Below are positions 48,180-59,300 of a DNA stretch of 64,000 bases, in pieces. Under the pieces are notes generated by a model, which saw only the letters and a list, made by a program, of their open reading frames with translations, ran no database searches and had not been told where the DNA came from. The translations under genes were made by a program, and so were the position numbers. Source of the DNA: Annona cherimola (lineage: Eukaryota; Streptophyta; Magnoliopsida; Magnoliales; Annonaceae); contig CM059975.1 in the NCBI GenBank assembly GCA_030490835.1, positions 33,760,133 through 33,824,132 on the forward strand, in the 5' to 3' direction. Numbering within the stretch: the stretch's first letter is position 1; every line of letters begins with the position of its first letter.

Positions 48180-48880
48180 TATATATATATTTTTCACATT
48201 TTTTATGTAACTACTTATTTTATTTTATTTTTATTTTCTTTACTCCTAATCTTTATACCTACCTAGTCTTGTCACTTCTCCACCTTTTTCGAAAAAATTT
48301 CTTGCATTTTCTGTAGATTACTAAACACATCGAAAATGCATGTTTGATGGAAAAAATAAGGTTCCATCTTGTAATTAGGAAAAAAGGTGGGGAATTTTAG
48401 GAGTAAAAAGAAGTAATATGAAAGAAGATGGATTAGTAAAAAAAAAACTGACAAGGGTTATTATTAAAAGTGAAAAAATTAAAGAGAAGATAATTAGCTG
48501 TAATAAAAAATATGAAATAATAATGAAAATACAGCTAATAATTGAAAAAATAAAATTGTTAGATAGTTAAAGAGGAGTAATCCTGTTAGTCCGAACTAAG
48601 CAAATGTTCTACTTAGTCCACCTCAAAAAATTTATTTACAATAACTTTATTTTTTTTCTTTATATACTTGTTTATCTGAGTGTATTTAATATATAAATTA
48701 TGTTTTACCATTTTTGGATATGTGTATATATATTTTTTAGATTAAACTTGGTTTGGTAAAACTTGATTTATATGTTAAACATACTTAGATAAACAAGTAT
48801 ATGAGAAAAAAGTAAAAAAAATGTTGTAAATGAATTTTTTGAAGATGACTAATCAGGGCATTTGCTTAGCCCGGGCTAAC
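48180..48880. mobile_element. Family-T copies in both orientations followed by a family-X foldback
   Basis: 48180-48340 reads as a forward T core and 48345-48600 as an inverse one (AAAAAGAAGTAATATG, AATATGAAATAATAATG). 48620-48880 is a family-X foldback with GTCCACCTCAAAAAATTTATT and its inverse AATGAATTTTTTGAAGATGAC; its ends carry GTCCGAACTAAGCAAATG and CATTTGCTTAGCCCGGGC. Confidence 0.5.
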
Positions 48881-49496
48881 AACATCATTCCTCATAATTA
48901 AAATATCAAATTATATAGAAAAAAGTGAAGAAAGGGATGAATAATTTTCTTTCCCTTTCTCTATACCAACCAAAAAATGTAAACTTTCATTTTCTAGAAA
49001 TTTTGTTTTAGCTATAATTTGTCAAAATTTTTAAAGTATATCATAACCTTATTTTTTATCATACAGATAATTTTAATATTGTTCACGCATGGGAACTTTA
49101 ATACATTATTGATTTTGACCACTGTTATTCTCCTTATAATAATAATCTCCTCACTTCCATTTTTTCTCGACCAAATTTTCATTTCCGTAACAAAACAAAT
49201 AATTTCAGCCGAGAGTTGAGACGTAATATTTAATGCAATCATGAAGGGTACAATTAAAAAAAGATAAATATCATACAACATTGAATATAATATATATATT
49301 GAAGAAAACAAAATAATATGATAATTATTTAATATAAGAATAGTATTTTAAAGGAATATTTTCATTACTAAAAACTATTTATGTTCAAATGACCTTTTTA
49401 AGTGAAATTATGGTTATTATGAACTCACTTATTGCCCTAGTCTGAACGACACCTTTAGCAATATAGAATAAGAACTTAATTGCTTTAGCATTTTTT
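48881..49496. other. Intergenic DNA
   Basis: AT-rich; frames on both strands at 49012-49311 are low-complexity and match nothing. No feature recognised. Confidence 0.45.
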
Positions 49497-50135
49497 TGAC
49501 TCTGCTTTTATATAATTGACTTATATAGAAGTACCATGTAATCTTTTCGAATTTCAAGTTTTTGATGTTTGAAAAAAATTTAATCAATTTATCGTATTTA
49601 ACATGATTTGTTTATAGTGGAGACCAAGTTTCATCTAAATTAAATATGTGCATAAACCGCATGTTTCATCTAAATTAAATATGTACATAGACAACATGTT
49701 TCATCTAAATTAAATATGTACATAGACAACATGTTTCATCTAAATTAAATATGTGCATAGACCGTATTTGCTCAAACATAGGTATATTCATATGTAAATT
49801 GAGAAAAATATTTAGATCTATTCACATATATATTAGAATGTAATAATACTTTAGAGAATTATTTATCCACATAAAAATAATATTTTAGATAATTTAGATG
49901 TTAGAAATACAACTTTAAAATTGATATTTAATATTAAATTATTTTGGTATGTTGATTTTATACATATACAGATGTGGTCTATGCACAGTGATACTAGGCA
50001 AGTGAAAAGTTTTCTAAAATACTATAGATGATGCCAAATAAAATAGATTGAATGAAGTTTTTTAATCATCTATCAAAATATTTGAAATAGAATGGGTTAC
50101 ATAAAAGAGAAGTTTTATAGAAATTTTCCTACTTT
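49497..50135. mobile_element. Family-Y MITE with internal 4 x 35-bp expansion
   Basis: GACTCTGCTTTTATATAATTG opens and AGAGAAGTTTTATAGAAATT closes the copy; the core is in forward orientation. Internally one 35-bp segment of the family sequence has been amplified to four copies (listed separately), making this the longest family-Y copy in the window. Confidence 0.7.
49628..49767. repeat. Four tandem copies of a 35-bp unit
   Basis: Units start at 49628, 49663, 49698 and 49733, each beginning GTTTCATCTAAATTAAATAT. Copies 2 and 3 are identical; copies 1 and 4 differ at a few bases. The unit exists once in other family-Y copies, so this is expansion inside the MITE. Confidence 0.95.
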
Positions 50136-50164
50136 TTATATTTGTACTTTAGCTATAAAGATTC

Positions 50165-53100
50165 GTTTATAACAAACAAGTCCTTACAAATGAGATCTAC
50201 AATATACTTAGATGGTGTCTCCCACCAACAATTGTCATCTACCAATTCAGAAGGCCAACCTTAACAAGGCAATAGGCTAGTATGTAACGACTCAACACAT
50301 GTAAAAAAAAATACATGTGAAGAGATGAGAAAATCTTATAATAGTATCAATTAAGATCCAAAGATTAGAGAGTGTGGCCCCATCTCCCTTGAGTCAATGT
50401 ATGACAACTAAAGAACCACTTTCAACAAGCACTCTATTCATCGCCTAACTCAATAATCCATTTAATCTCATAAAAGATATTGAATATCTGAAAAGTGGGA
50501 AAGAAAAACCCTGAATTCTCCACAATTTTATGGCGAAGAAACTCCTTGAGGAATCTTGAAGATAGTTACCAACCCCAATGATCGATTCTCAATTAGGTAA
50601 CCCCCATCGATGCTTAGTTTTTCCCACCCTAGATTTGGCCTCATCTACCTAGATGGGTTGCAATTTATATTAATAGTCTTTTCCACCACCTTAGAAGTAA
50701 TCTATTACTATGCAAAAATGTTGACACTCCAATTGCAAATGTCATTTAGAGAAAAGTTCAGTCCATCTATTACTCTCTTATTTCTTACGTACTAGATCCT
50801 CCAGCATTCCATAAAATAAAGTATGATAGGGAAGAGGTCCTTCCCCTTAAAAAGCTTAGAGAGAATGTCACTTCTTCAACTAACTTAGCTAGCAATAATG
50901 TTGTTGAAGAAGTGCACCTTGAAAGCCCCCGTAGCCTATGGACATTTTCAGAAAGTGTGCAAAGGTGTTTCCTCATCCAACATGAACCATTCACAAATAA
51001 TATAAGATGGAATCCCCCCTTTTGACTAGATTTGATTTTATTAGAATCGAGTCACCATGGAGAAACCATTCAAAGATTTAAACTTCCTTTAGGATGCTAG
51101 ATTTCCATAGAGCTTTAGCTACATTCTTACCCACTCTAGAGATGAAATCTGTTACCTAATATCAGCTCCCATCCTTTCTGGATGTGCCAAATAAGGTAGA
51201 ATTTACTAAAAATTTTCCACTTGATTTAAGGCTCTAGAATATGTGATCTTCAGTTTCCCTAAAAGGGAGAGAGATGTGTCTAATCAAATCCCAGTCCTAA
51301 ATACCTATTATTATTATGATGAGATTTTCATTATATGACCTATTATTTGCATTTATAAACTTCATAACCAAAGCATCTTTAGAAATTCCATTAGGGAGAG
51401 GACCTAACTTCACTAAATTTTCATCTGCCCAATTATCTTTGACATTTGCCACCTAATAGCCATTGCCAATACGCCATTTATATCCTATACTTAAGAGTTG
51501 CCTCACAGAAGTTATACTTTGCCAAGTGAAAGAACACCCACCATATATCTTATTGTCCTAGAAGTTCCCATTTGGAAAGTATTTCACCTTCATAAACCTA
51601 TGACAAAGAGAATCAAGTTCTATGAGGATGTGCCAGCCTGAATAGCCATCAAACTAAGTTGAAAGAAAATAACTCCCTGAATCCTATGCCCACTCCCGTC
51701 TTAGCAAGACACATTTTCCTCTAAGCCACATCACTGATCCACCTTTTCTTATTTTTCTGAACCCATTAGAACTTGCTTGTCATGGCATTGAGGTTATCAC
51801 ATTAGCGCCTTTGTAGAAGAAAGCGATTCATTGCATAAGACGAAGTAGCTTGGGCTTTGGGCCACAACCTTGACGAGAATTTCCTTGCCCCTACAAGAAA
51901 TAAGTTTGTTCTGCCAGTTCTGAATTCTATTCCACACATATTTCTTAATATTTTGGAATTCCTATCCAAACTGGTAGCCCTAAAAATGTCTTGAATTATT
52001 AGCTCTAAACCCATCAAACCTTTAATTTTTGTTTGATGTCTAATTTTGAATTTTTTGATAAAGAAGATAACTACTTTTTCCAAGTTAAATTTTTGGCTTG
52101 AGCACAACTGATAGCTTTGCAAACATATCAATGATATTGCACTTTGATCTCCTTTACTTGTATGAAGAGAAGAGCATCATTTGCAAAACATAGATAAGTA
52201 AGTTATGGGCTTCCCCTACTAATTCTTATTCCATATAGACAACCATCCTCGAGAGCAGACTGGATCATAGCAGAAAACCCCTCAGCAGATAAAAAAATAT
52301 ATGGGGATAAAGGACCCTTGATGGAGCCCCTTCAAAGGGGTAATCACCCTTGACTACCTCCCATGAATTGTCACCCTTTAAGAAACTAAAGCAAAATAAT
52401 AATACATCTATATCACCTATTTAGCATCATACTGAATTTTCCTTATGATAGCACATAGATATCCTCACTCCACTTTATTATATGCTTTGGACATATCTAA
52501 TTTCATGGCCATGGGTTCATTCCTACCTTCTTACGTCGCCTGAGTACACGTAGCATTTCACATGCCAATAATGTGTGGTCCATAATCCACCTTTTTGGGA
52601 CAAAAGCACATTGATTCTCTACTATCAAAATAGGTAAACAACCCTTTAGTTTATTAGCAAGAAGCTTTATAATCACTTTGTAAATGACAAACTAATTGGC
52701 CTGAAATCTGAAAGTCTAGATGCTCTCCGCTTCTTTGGGATAAGCACAATGTTTGTCTAGTTTATTTCTTGCGTTTGGGCATATTTTCCAACCATAGAAT
52801 CTAAATTGAGAACTTGATAAACGTCTTCACCAACGATATCCATTTGACCTCATGGATTTTATTAGGTCCATCTCCTTGAGAGTTAGGAAAACCTCTACCC
52901 TAGAAATTTTATAGGAGATAAGCAAATTTGTTATAGTGATATGAACCTATTAATACTTGTCATTCCATCATAAGAATAACTAGCCACTGGGGAGGAACAA
53001 AACAAATTAGATATATACTTGACAGCTAGCTCATTTATTCTAATGAGGTTAACAACCACTGCCCCTATTTCATCCTTTAGCTATTCAATCCATTTTCTCT

Positions 53101-53480
53101 TCCTCCTTTCATTATGAAAATATTAATAACCATAATTAGAGGACAACGATTAGAAATAGCAATTGATTTGTGTCATATTTAGGCCAAAGAAAATAGATTT
53201 AACTAGTTGTAATTTGCTAACCTTCAAACCTAGCATCTACCTTGTTTCTTCCCCTCCTCTTGTTGCTCTAAGTTAATGCTAGCCTCCTGAATCCCAGATC
53301 ATAAAATTCACAACCTCCTTAAATTTGAACATCTAATTTTCTACTCAAAGGTGTTACTCTTGAAACTTTGAGAAACCCAATAACTCATTGAAATCACTTA
53401 TGACCATCCATGGGTAATGAGGTTTGGGCAATAATAAGACAGTAGTGTTAGTCCCGAGTTTATAGAGAAATCCAAAAGAG
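50165..53480 (-). pseudogene. Nearly full-length dead LINE (L1-type ORF2 region)
   Basis: Read on the minus strand, fragments in several frames line up in canonical order. The endonuclease fragment PWMVISDFNE (about 53383-53412) is followed by a linker with KWIE...LKDEIGAVV and by reverse transcriptase blocks SLCNVVYKVI, NQCAFVPKR, GIRISRGSP and FANDALLF (about 52166). The thumb has GKEILVKVVAQ (about 51870) and the next block ends GYKWRIGNG (about 51460). The zinc-binding region is EETPLHTF (about 50960), and the RNase H start is GWEKLSIDGG (about 50620). The tail CWWETPSKYIVDLICKDL ends near 50170. The catalytic FADD has become FAND, and stops and frameshifts occur throughout, so it is inactive. 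The endonuclease is shortened. A 109-codon open frame at 51802-52131 is part of this element and not a separate gene. Confidence 0.9.
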
Positions 53481-53617
53481 GATGGATGAATTAGATTCTT
53501 TAAACTTCTTTTCGGTATATTAGATGTAACCCCTTATGAAGTAAATCCCCTTGAATGAAAAATATTGAGAATGGAATTGCAAATAAGGCAAAGATATCAA
53601 ACATAAGAAATTATAGT

Positions 53618-54996
53618 TGTTCGGGATAACTCTTCCTACTCCACTCTTCCAAGAGCACACCGTTGTCTCTTGGGTTCAACTAAATCAATACGGTTATACC
53701 AAGAGCCCTTGCTTTCTTCTAAATTCTAGTTTTAGGGGGCGTTTACAATATTCACAGAAGCGGGTGGCGAGTCACACTCCAACCATACACTACTTGCTTT
53801 CACTTGGTCTTGGTCTTCATCACCAAACCAAGTAGAGTTGCAAAAACAATCAATAGAAATGAGAATTTACACTTTGCGGATGTGTAGGAAAGTTATCAGT
53901 ACGAAGAAAAACATGTAGAATGAGTTGATGAGTGATTACTTCAGCACTTGCAATGAATAGTGCAATTCTTCTTGTAAATCACTTTAATGAACACTTGAAT
54001 GTTTGTAAGATGGAAGGTGAAAGCTTAATCAATGCTCTATCTAACTTTCTTCTCTTCCTTTGGCGAGCCTTAAATAATAGAGGAATACATTTAAATGTTA
54101 CGAGGTAGGTGGCGAATTTAATGCGCCGACGTTTGAATTTTTTCGACAATTACAGTGCGAGTCGCATACTAGAGTCGACTTAGGATACGACTTCGATTGG
54201 GACTTTCCAATTTCTTGAGTTTTCCTTCCATATCTCATGCTTTCAGAGTTTCACCTAAAGTCGACTTGGTCTTTGATTCTTCTCAAGTCGCATGTAAAAT
54301 TGACTTCGGACACAACTTCACATGTTCAATCTTCTTCAATCAGTTAGTTCTTGTAATCCTAAAGTCGACTTGGTTGTACGACTTTGCCTAAGTCGCTGAT
54401 GAAGTCGACTTAACTATGCTACTTCACTTATCGTTTGTACTTCAAAAATCCATAACTCTTGATTCTTCGGTTTTCTTCTTCCAAGTCCTTGCTTCGAGTC
54501 GGCTTTGACTTGAAGCCCATCCAAGTCATATGGCGGAGTCGACTTGGATGTGCGACTTGACTTCTGAAATTTTAGCGATTGAAATAGTGCTTTACTCTAT
54601 AGGCACATGTCGGAGTTTTGAGTCGACTTTGCCTTCAACCGGACTCAAATCGCAAGGCGAAGTCAACTTGGTTATTAACTTCGCATGTTTAGCTTTTGAT
54701 CAGGTGGTTTATACAACCTCCTAAGTCGACTTAGCTATAAACTCGCCTAATTCGCTAAAGAGGTCGACTTGGCATTGCAACTTGACTTTTCTGTGCTTCA
54801 AGTCTTGCATCCTTTCATCCTAAGTCACGGTTTGAGGTCGACTTGACTTTGAGATTTGGTCTGTTGTGCTTTATAATTCAAAGTTCTATCTTTAATAATA
54901 TTTCATTAAATATGTTAGTAACCTTTATTACTCAAAATTGAGTTGTTAATCATCAAATATGAATTGCATTTTGGTTTATTAGTTGAGTTCACAACA
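53618..54996 (-). mobile_element. Probable LTR, GTCGAC-rich
   Basis: On the minus strand it begins TGTTGTGAACTC immediately after a purine-rich tract and ends in CCCGAACA, so it has TG...CA ends. Between 54174 and 54842 the hexamer GTCGAC occurs nine times (54174, 54260, 54364, 54404, 54538, 54622, 54725, 54763, 54837), usually as AAGTCGACTTGG or GAGTCGACTT, with further diverged copies. The ATCTCTCCCTTTTTTATGA at its edge resembles the polypurine tract next to SIRE/Maximus-type Copia LTRs (from memory). Without a second LTR the ends are provisional. Confidence 0.5.
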
Positions 54997-55018
54997 ATCT
55001 CTCCCTTTTTTATGATTG
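54997..55018 (-). other. Polypurine-tract-like sequence
   Basis: On the minus strand CATAAAAAAGGGAGAGAT directly precedes the putative LTR start. A second similar tract, CAAAAAGGGGGAGAGTGTG on the minus strand, lies at about 55283-55301, so two successive elements or a duplicated tract may be involved. Confidence 0.5.
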
Positions 55019-55598
55019 ACAAAATCAAGTTTGAGTTACCCTTTCTTTTTTTAAATGTGGCATGTTTAACATATAACTTGATTGCCCAAGTCCCTTTTGC
55101 CATGAAGTAATCCAGAGTCAGCCAAGTTCAAAACCCAATCAATTTGGATAAATGACATGCAATTCGTTTAACATTCTTAGTTAATCACAATCAATAGGTA
55201 ACATTCCAATCACAATTTCATTTCAAAATGATGACTTAAGTACAAACTACCCTTTCCCACAAAATGCACTCAAACTTTTGACACACTCTCCCCCTTTTTG
55301 ACAAACATCAAAAATAGGGCAAGGCCGATGGAGGGTGAGTTGGGACTTGTGAAAAAATTGGAGAAAAAGGATATGAGGCTTGTTGAGGGGGAAGTGGGCG
55401 AAGTAGGATGGAATACTTGGAATGTGAGTCACAGGAGGTAGAGGGAGTAGATGGAGGAGTGAATCGATCTTGATCAGTGGGATCGACATGTATAGACTCG
55501 CCCCAATATGGATCAAAGTTGGGCAAATTTGAAATTAGATGACTTCTCTTACTTCCAGAGGCAAGGTGGTATTTGATCATTGTGATTTTAGACTCTAA

Positions 55599-55880
55599 GG
55601 GTGTGTTTGGCAATTGATAGAAAATATCAAGTTAAAACTTTTCAATCTAAAACTTTTCACTTTCCACAACTATCATATTTTTTAATCATTTTTTTACACT
55701 TTCCTATACAACTACCCTACTTTTCAATCATTTTCTACACAACTATCTATATAACTAACATATCTATTTTAACTTTATCCTTTTTACTTCTTATCATTAC
55801 CTTTATTATGTCACATCATTTGAAAACTTCTATTCTTCAAAATTTTTCATCAAAAGTTTTATCTATTCCCAAACACATCC
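55599..55880. mobile_element. Tourist/Harbinger-like MITE (family T), best-preserved copy
   Basis: GGGTGTGTTTGGCAATTGAT at the left and CCCAAACACATCC at the right are inverted repeats. TAA flanks both sides (55596-55598, 55881-55883). 282 bp. It is inserted within the LTR-type element, so it is younger than that element. It serves as the reference for the other family-T calls. Confidence 0.85.
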
Positions 55881-55899
55881 TAAGTGTGCTTTTTACCAT

Positions 55900-57058
55900 G
55901 CATCAGAGTCATGGAAAAATGGAGAGTTCGCAATTCCGGAGTAAGCTTATTTTCAAGCCCTTCAAATAGAGCATGAAACTTGGTCATGTCAAAAGTGGGG
56001 GTTTTTGGTGGCCTGGATGGAGCATGAGAGGTTTGAGGAGAGTGAAAGGCATGTGAGGTTGGTCTTGGAGATACTTGTGGAGCTTGGACTCTCCCTCAAG
56101 AGATACTTCACCTACTTGTTCCTCACGTCTTGGAACTCCACCTTGAAGCTGCTCCCAATAAAACACTTCGATATCTAACTTCATTCGTTGAAGCAGAGCC
56201 TTGTTGATAGCATTGTTATGTTTTAATACTTCAAATAGCTCATTTTGGAAATCAACACACGAAATTTCAAGAATTTTAGTGATCCAATGTCCATAAGGGA
56301 GAATTCCTATTGGAGTTTCTTTTCTTACTACTAGAGCACAAGTAAAAGCTAGGGAAGTGAGATGTGGCTCCGATTTACCAGTTTCTAAATATGGTAGATT
56401 CTTCTGAATTGACCGCATTTCTTCCGCCTCCTTTGGGAAGAATGCAATGAGCCTCTAGTATACGAATGACCCTCAATCTTAGCGGCAGGTACAGAAATCT
56501 CGATTTTGAACCGTATTTGTTGCTTTAGGTCAATTCATTGTACATAACTTGCAAAGTTAACTCTTCAGGAGTCCAGTAGTATCCTGAGGGTACTTGTAGA
56601 ATGGACATAATAATTTCAGCTACTTCAGCTCTGTGGTCACCTAGATTAATTTTAGTGCATTTCACAAAAGTGGTAAAATTCTCTTAGCTCTAACAATAGT
56701 AGAATTCACTTGTTAAATATGGATATATTCTACATTCTTCCTTAAATAGAGCAATCCACCCTTGAAAGTCAAGTAGTTCCTCAATTTGAAATCGATAATC
56801 TCTGACGAAATCAAAGTCAATGATTTTGGATATAAAAACTTCCCTTTCATAAAAAATGATCATAAAACCTTTGATGTTGATGTGGAATTTGACAATACTC
56901 CTTAGGCATTTTCCTAACTTGGGATTTAGTAGGAGTTCCTCTTCTCGTTGCCGTTTGGAAAGGGTTCACTGCTGCCGGGGCACGTCCTCGAACGTGGTTG
57001 AGCAGGAGGGTCTCGAAACTAGTAGCTTGCTCGGTTTTGAGATAGATTTGGGAGCCAT
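55900..57058 (-). pseudogene. Broken 'putative plant transposon protein' frame of an LTR-type element
   Basis: From the ATG at 57058 the minus strand encodes MAPKSISKPSKLL, a stop (TGA), then FYEREVFISKIIDFDFV, IEELLDFQGWIALFKEE, IYPYLTSEFYYC, another pair of stops, ENFTTFVKCTKINLG and IMSILQVPSGYYW. After frame changes comes a 144-codon open part (56418-55984) with LPYGHWITKILE. The order (FxxRxVxxxKxIDF, YPxLxxEFY, exclusion-domain-like GLPSG region, LPYGxxITxI) matches the plant transposon-protein domain found in many plant retroelements; that comparison is from memory of the family. Its function is unknown. Basic low-complexity sequence follows toward the C-terminus (PRPTSHAFHSP). It lies upstream, on the minus strand, of the polypurine tract and LTR. 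Confidence 0.6.
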
Positions 57059-57179
57059 TTGGGTTAGTTAAGGAAAAGAAAGATTTTGGGACAGATGATG
57101 TGGAATGGAATCACGAGATTTTCGAGAGAATGAGAGGGGAAAATGGAGTACAAAAACTTGGAAGAGGAAAATAGGAAAG

Positions 57180-57200
57180 AGAACGAGAGAGAGAGAGAGA
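57180..57200. repeat. (GA)n microsatellite
   Basis: GAGAGAGAGAGAGAGATG-type run, probably in the leader of the adjacent minus-strand element. Confidence 0.8.
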
Positions 57201-57259
57201 TGACGAAATTCGGTGTTTGAAGCCTAAAGTGAGCGACTTGAAACAATGCCACTCAAGGT

Positions 57260-57990
57260 CGACTTTGAACCCTAAAATTATTAATATAAGTATATCTAAT
57301 AATGTATTAAGTTTTTACCCTTTTTAGAGACTTGTAGATATTTTTATTTTTTAAAAATAAGGGTATTTTAGTCATTTTAAAAGGAATTTTTGTAAATATA
57401 CATATAGAGTTTGACCAATATTGCATCTGTATCCCTGAGTTTATCAATGTTATAAATATGTTCATAAAGTTTGCATAAAATTGCAAACATGTCCTTCCGT
57501 TATAATGTCCATAAATTTTTCTGTAAAATGACGATAATGTCCTTTAAATCAAATATACACTTATAATTTTTGTAAATATTATAATCATAATTGTAAAAAA
57601 TTAAAATAATAATAATATATGTAAAAAAATATAAAGTAATGAATTATCAAATATGTCTACAATTGTTAGAAACATTACACGTGTATTGATTGGTTTAAGG
57701 GGCATTTTCGTTATTTTATAATAAAATCTAACTGTATTTTAACAGGAGGGACATGCTTGCAATTTTTTACAAATTTTATGGATATATTTGTAATTTCAGC
57801 AAACTCTAGAATACAAATGCAATATTGGTCAAACTTTGTATGTATATTTGCAAAAATTTCTTTTCAAAATACCTCTATTTTTGAAAAATAAAAAATTTAC
57901 AAGTCTTCAAAAGCAATAAAAATTCATTTGTAAATTAAATATATTTAAATTAATAGTTTTATAAATATTTTTTAAAAAACAAGTTTTTTG
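57260..57990. mobile_element. Foldback family X copy split by another inverted-repeat MITE
   Basis: Family-X arms lie at about 57275-57380 (AAGTATATCTAATAATGTAT) and 57870-57980 (GTAAATTAAATATATTTAAA). Between them, about 57390-57865, sits an element with TTTGTAAATATACATATAG and GTATGTATATTTGCAAA ends and inner inverted words GACCAATATTGCAT / ATGCAATATTGGTC. The outer element cuts the 5' part of the retroelement to its left. Confidence 0.65.
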
Positions 57991-58070
57991 CACTCAAATT
58001 CAAGTGCACCGGGTACATTTAATCATACACCGTGCATGAAAGGCTATATTTGCCCAATTGAAAAAGGGAA

Positions 58071-58400
58071 TTGTGTGATCGAAGTTTTAGTTCTGGTCCG
58101 AGCAAGGGATTTTCCTGTTTTATTGCAAGTGGGGGTGATATATCTTCATCTACGATTGAGGAATATTCTAACCCAATTAATTTTCAAAATTTCCAATGTA
58201 GGCCACATTTATGCTCAGATGATGCTGATTATGATGGACTAACTTGGAGGACTACGGATCTCCTGATTCTCCAGTTCGTTCAACAAAATGTAGAATGTTC
58301 TGATATTGATTCTATTCCTCGTTTTCTCATGAAATTTGATTTTTTGTATTTTGCTCATCCTATTTCATTTGCATGCGTGATAGCTTTGAATAAAGGGTAA
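58071..58400 (+). CDS. Unrecognised 109-codon open frame, possibly an exon fragment
   Basis: The translation is not low-complexity. It contains mixed stretches such as SSSTIEEYSNPINF, CRPHLCSDDADYDG, LTWRTTDLLILQF, CSDIDSIPRFLMKFDF and HPISFACVIALNKG, with Asp/Glu, Cys and Trp content typical of a real protein, in the middle of MITE-derived DNA. The DNA is also less AT-rich than its flanks. A TTTTAG|TTCTGG acceptor-like site (about 58095) and AAAGG|GTAATG donor-like site (about 58398) would make an internal exon. I recognise no family. It may be a captured or relict exon rather than an active gene. Confidence 0.35.
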   Translation: MCDRSFSSGPSKGFSCFIASGGDISSSTIEEYSNPINFQNFQCRPHLCSDDADYDGLTWRTTDLLILQFVQQNVECSDIDSIPRFLMKFDFLYFAHPISFACVIALNKG

Positions 58401-58409
58401 TGACTCAAT

Positions 58410-58660
58410 ACAGTGGAGCTGCATGGAGCCCACGCCTACATGCAGCCCCTTTTTATAAAATATATTTTCTAAGTCTAAGCTGGTTATCATATTTATCTGT
58501 ATGCATTTATTTATAATTTCAAAAATACATGTATTTAACTCTTTGATATACTATATGTACTGTACATTTTTTCAAAAAATTAATAGTTATATATATTCAC
58601 TTTCAAATTAAGGATGTTCACGTTTTATAAAATATAAGTTTTCAGTAAAGAATATTTTTT
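58410..58660. mobile_element. MITE-like repeat, family W
   Basis: GGAGCTGCATGGAGCCC and TACATGCAGCCCC at the left end are followed by words shared with 6885-7205 (TTATCATATTTATCTGTATG, GTTATATATATTCACTTTCA). Confidence 0.45.
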
Positions 58661-58811
58661 TTGATAAAGGAAATCACTCTAGCCCTACTCCCTATCAATA
58701 ATGAAGGGAGTAGAGGTATGATAAAACAAATGACATGAAATAAATAAATGTTCTAGGCTTGATAAGACTTTTACTCGGACGTCCCATCTCAATTTTACTC
58801 GCGTCTAATAA

Positions 58812-59300
58812 GGGTGTGTTTGCCTTTGATAAGACTTTTAAAAGAAAAATATTGGATGTATAATTTTTTGAAATGGGTAAAGTGATATGATATGATAAAA
58901 TTAAAGAAATAGAATTAAAATAGTTTAGGCAGTTGTACGGGTAGTTTAATATAGAAAGATGTGAAAAAATGATTAAAAACTAAAGTAATTATAGATGGTG
59001 AAATTTTATATTGAAAAGTTTTAATAGACAAGATGTGTGTTTAGGAATGGATAAAACTTTTGATAAAAAGTTGTAGAGAGGAGAAATTTTCAAATGATGT
59101 GATATGATAGGGGTAATGATGAGGAATAAATAGGATAAAGTTAAAATAGATAGGTTAGTTGTGTTGGTACTTGTATAGAAAAATGTGAAGAAATTATTAA
59201 AAAAAGGGTAATTGTGGAGAGTAAAAAGTTTTAGTTTTAACTTGACAACTTTCACTTATTACCAAACGCAACTAAAATGTAATGATTACCAAACACATCC
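58812..59300. mobile_element. Two family-T MITE copies, one apparently inside or beside the other
   Basis: GGGTGTGTTTGCCTTTGATA (preceded by TAA) starts the outer copy, and ACCAAACACATCC ends at 59300. A second pair of ends, GATGTGTGTTTAGGAATGG (59032) and TTACCAAACGCAAC (59272), lies inside. Both cores are in inverse orientation (GATATGATATGATAAAA, GATATGATAGGGGTAATG). Confidence 0.6.

Noticed and set aside
51802..52131. Stand-alone 109-codon gene
   Set aside because: The frame covers the thumb region of the dead LINE on the minus strand and shares its frame-broken neighbours.
55247..55613. Proline/serine-rich minus-strand frames of 89 and 101 codons
   Set aside because: They lie between the two polypurine-like tracts of the LTR-type element, overlap each other in different frames and match no family.
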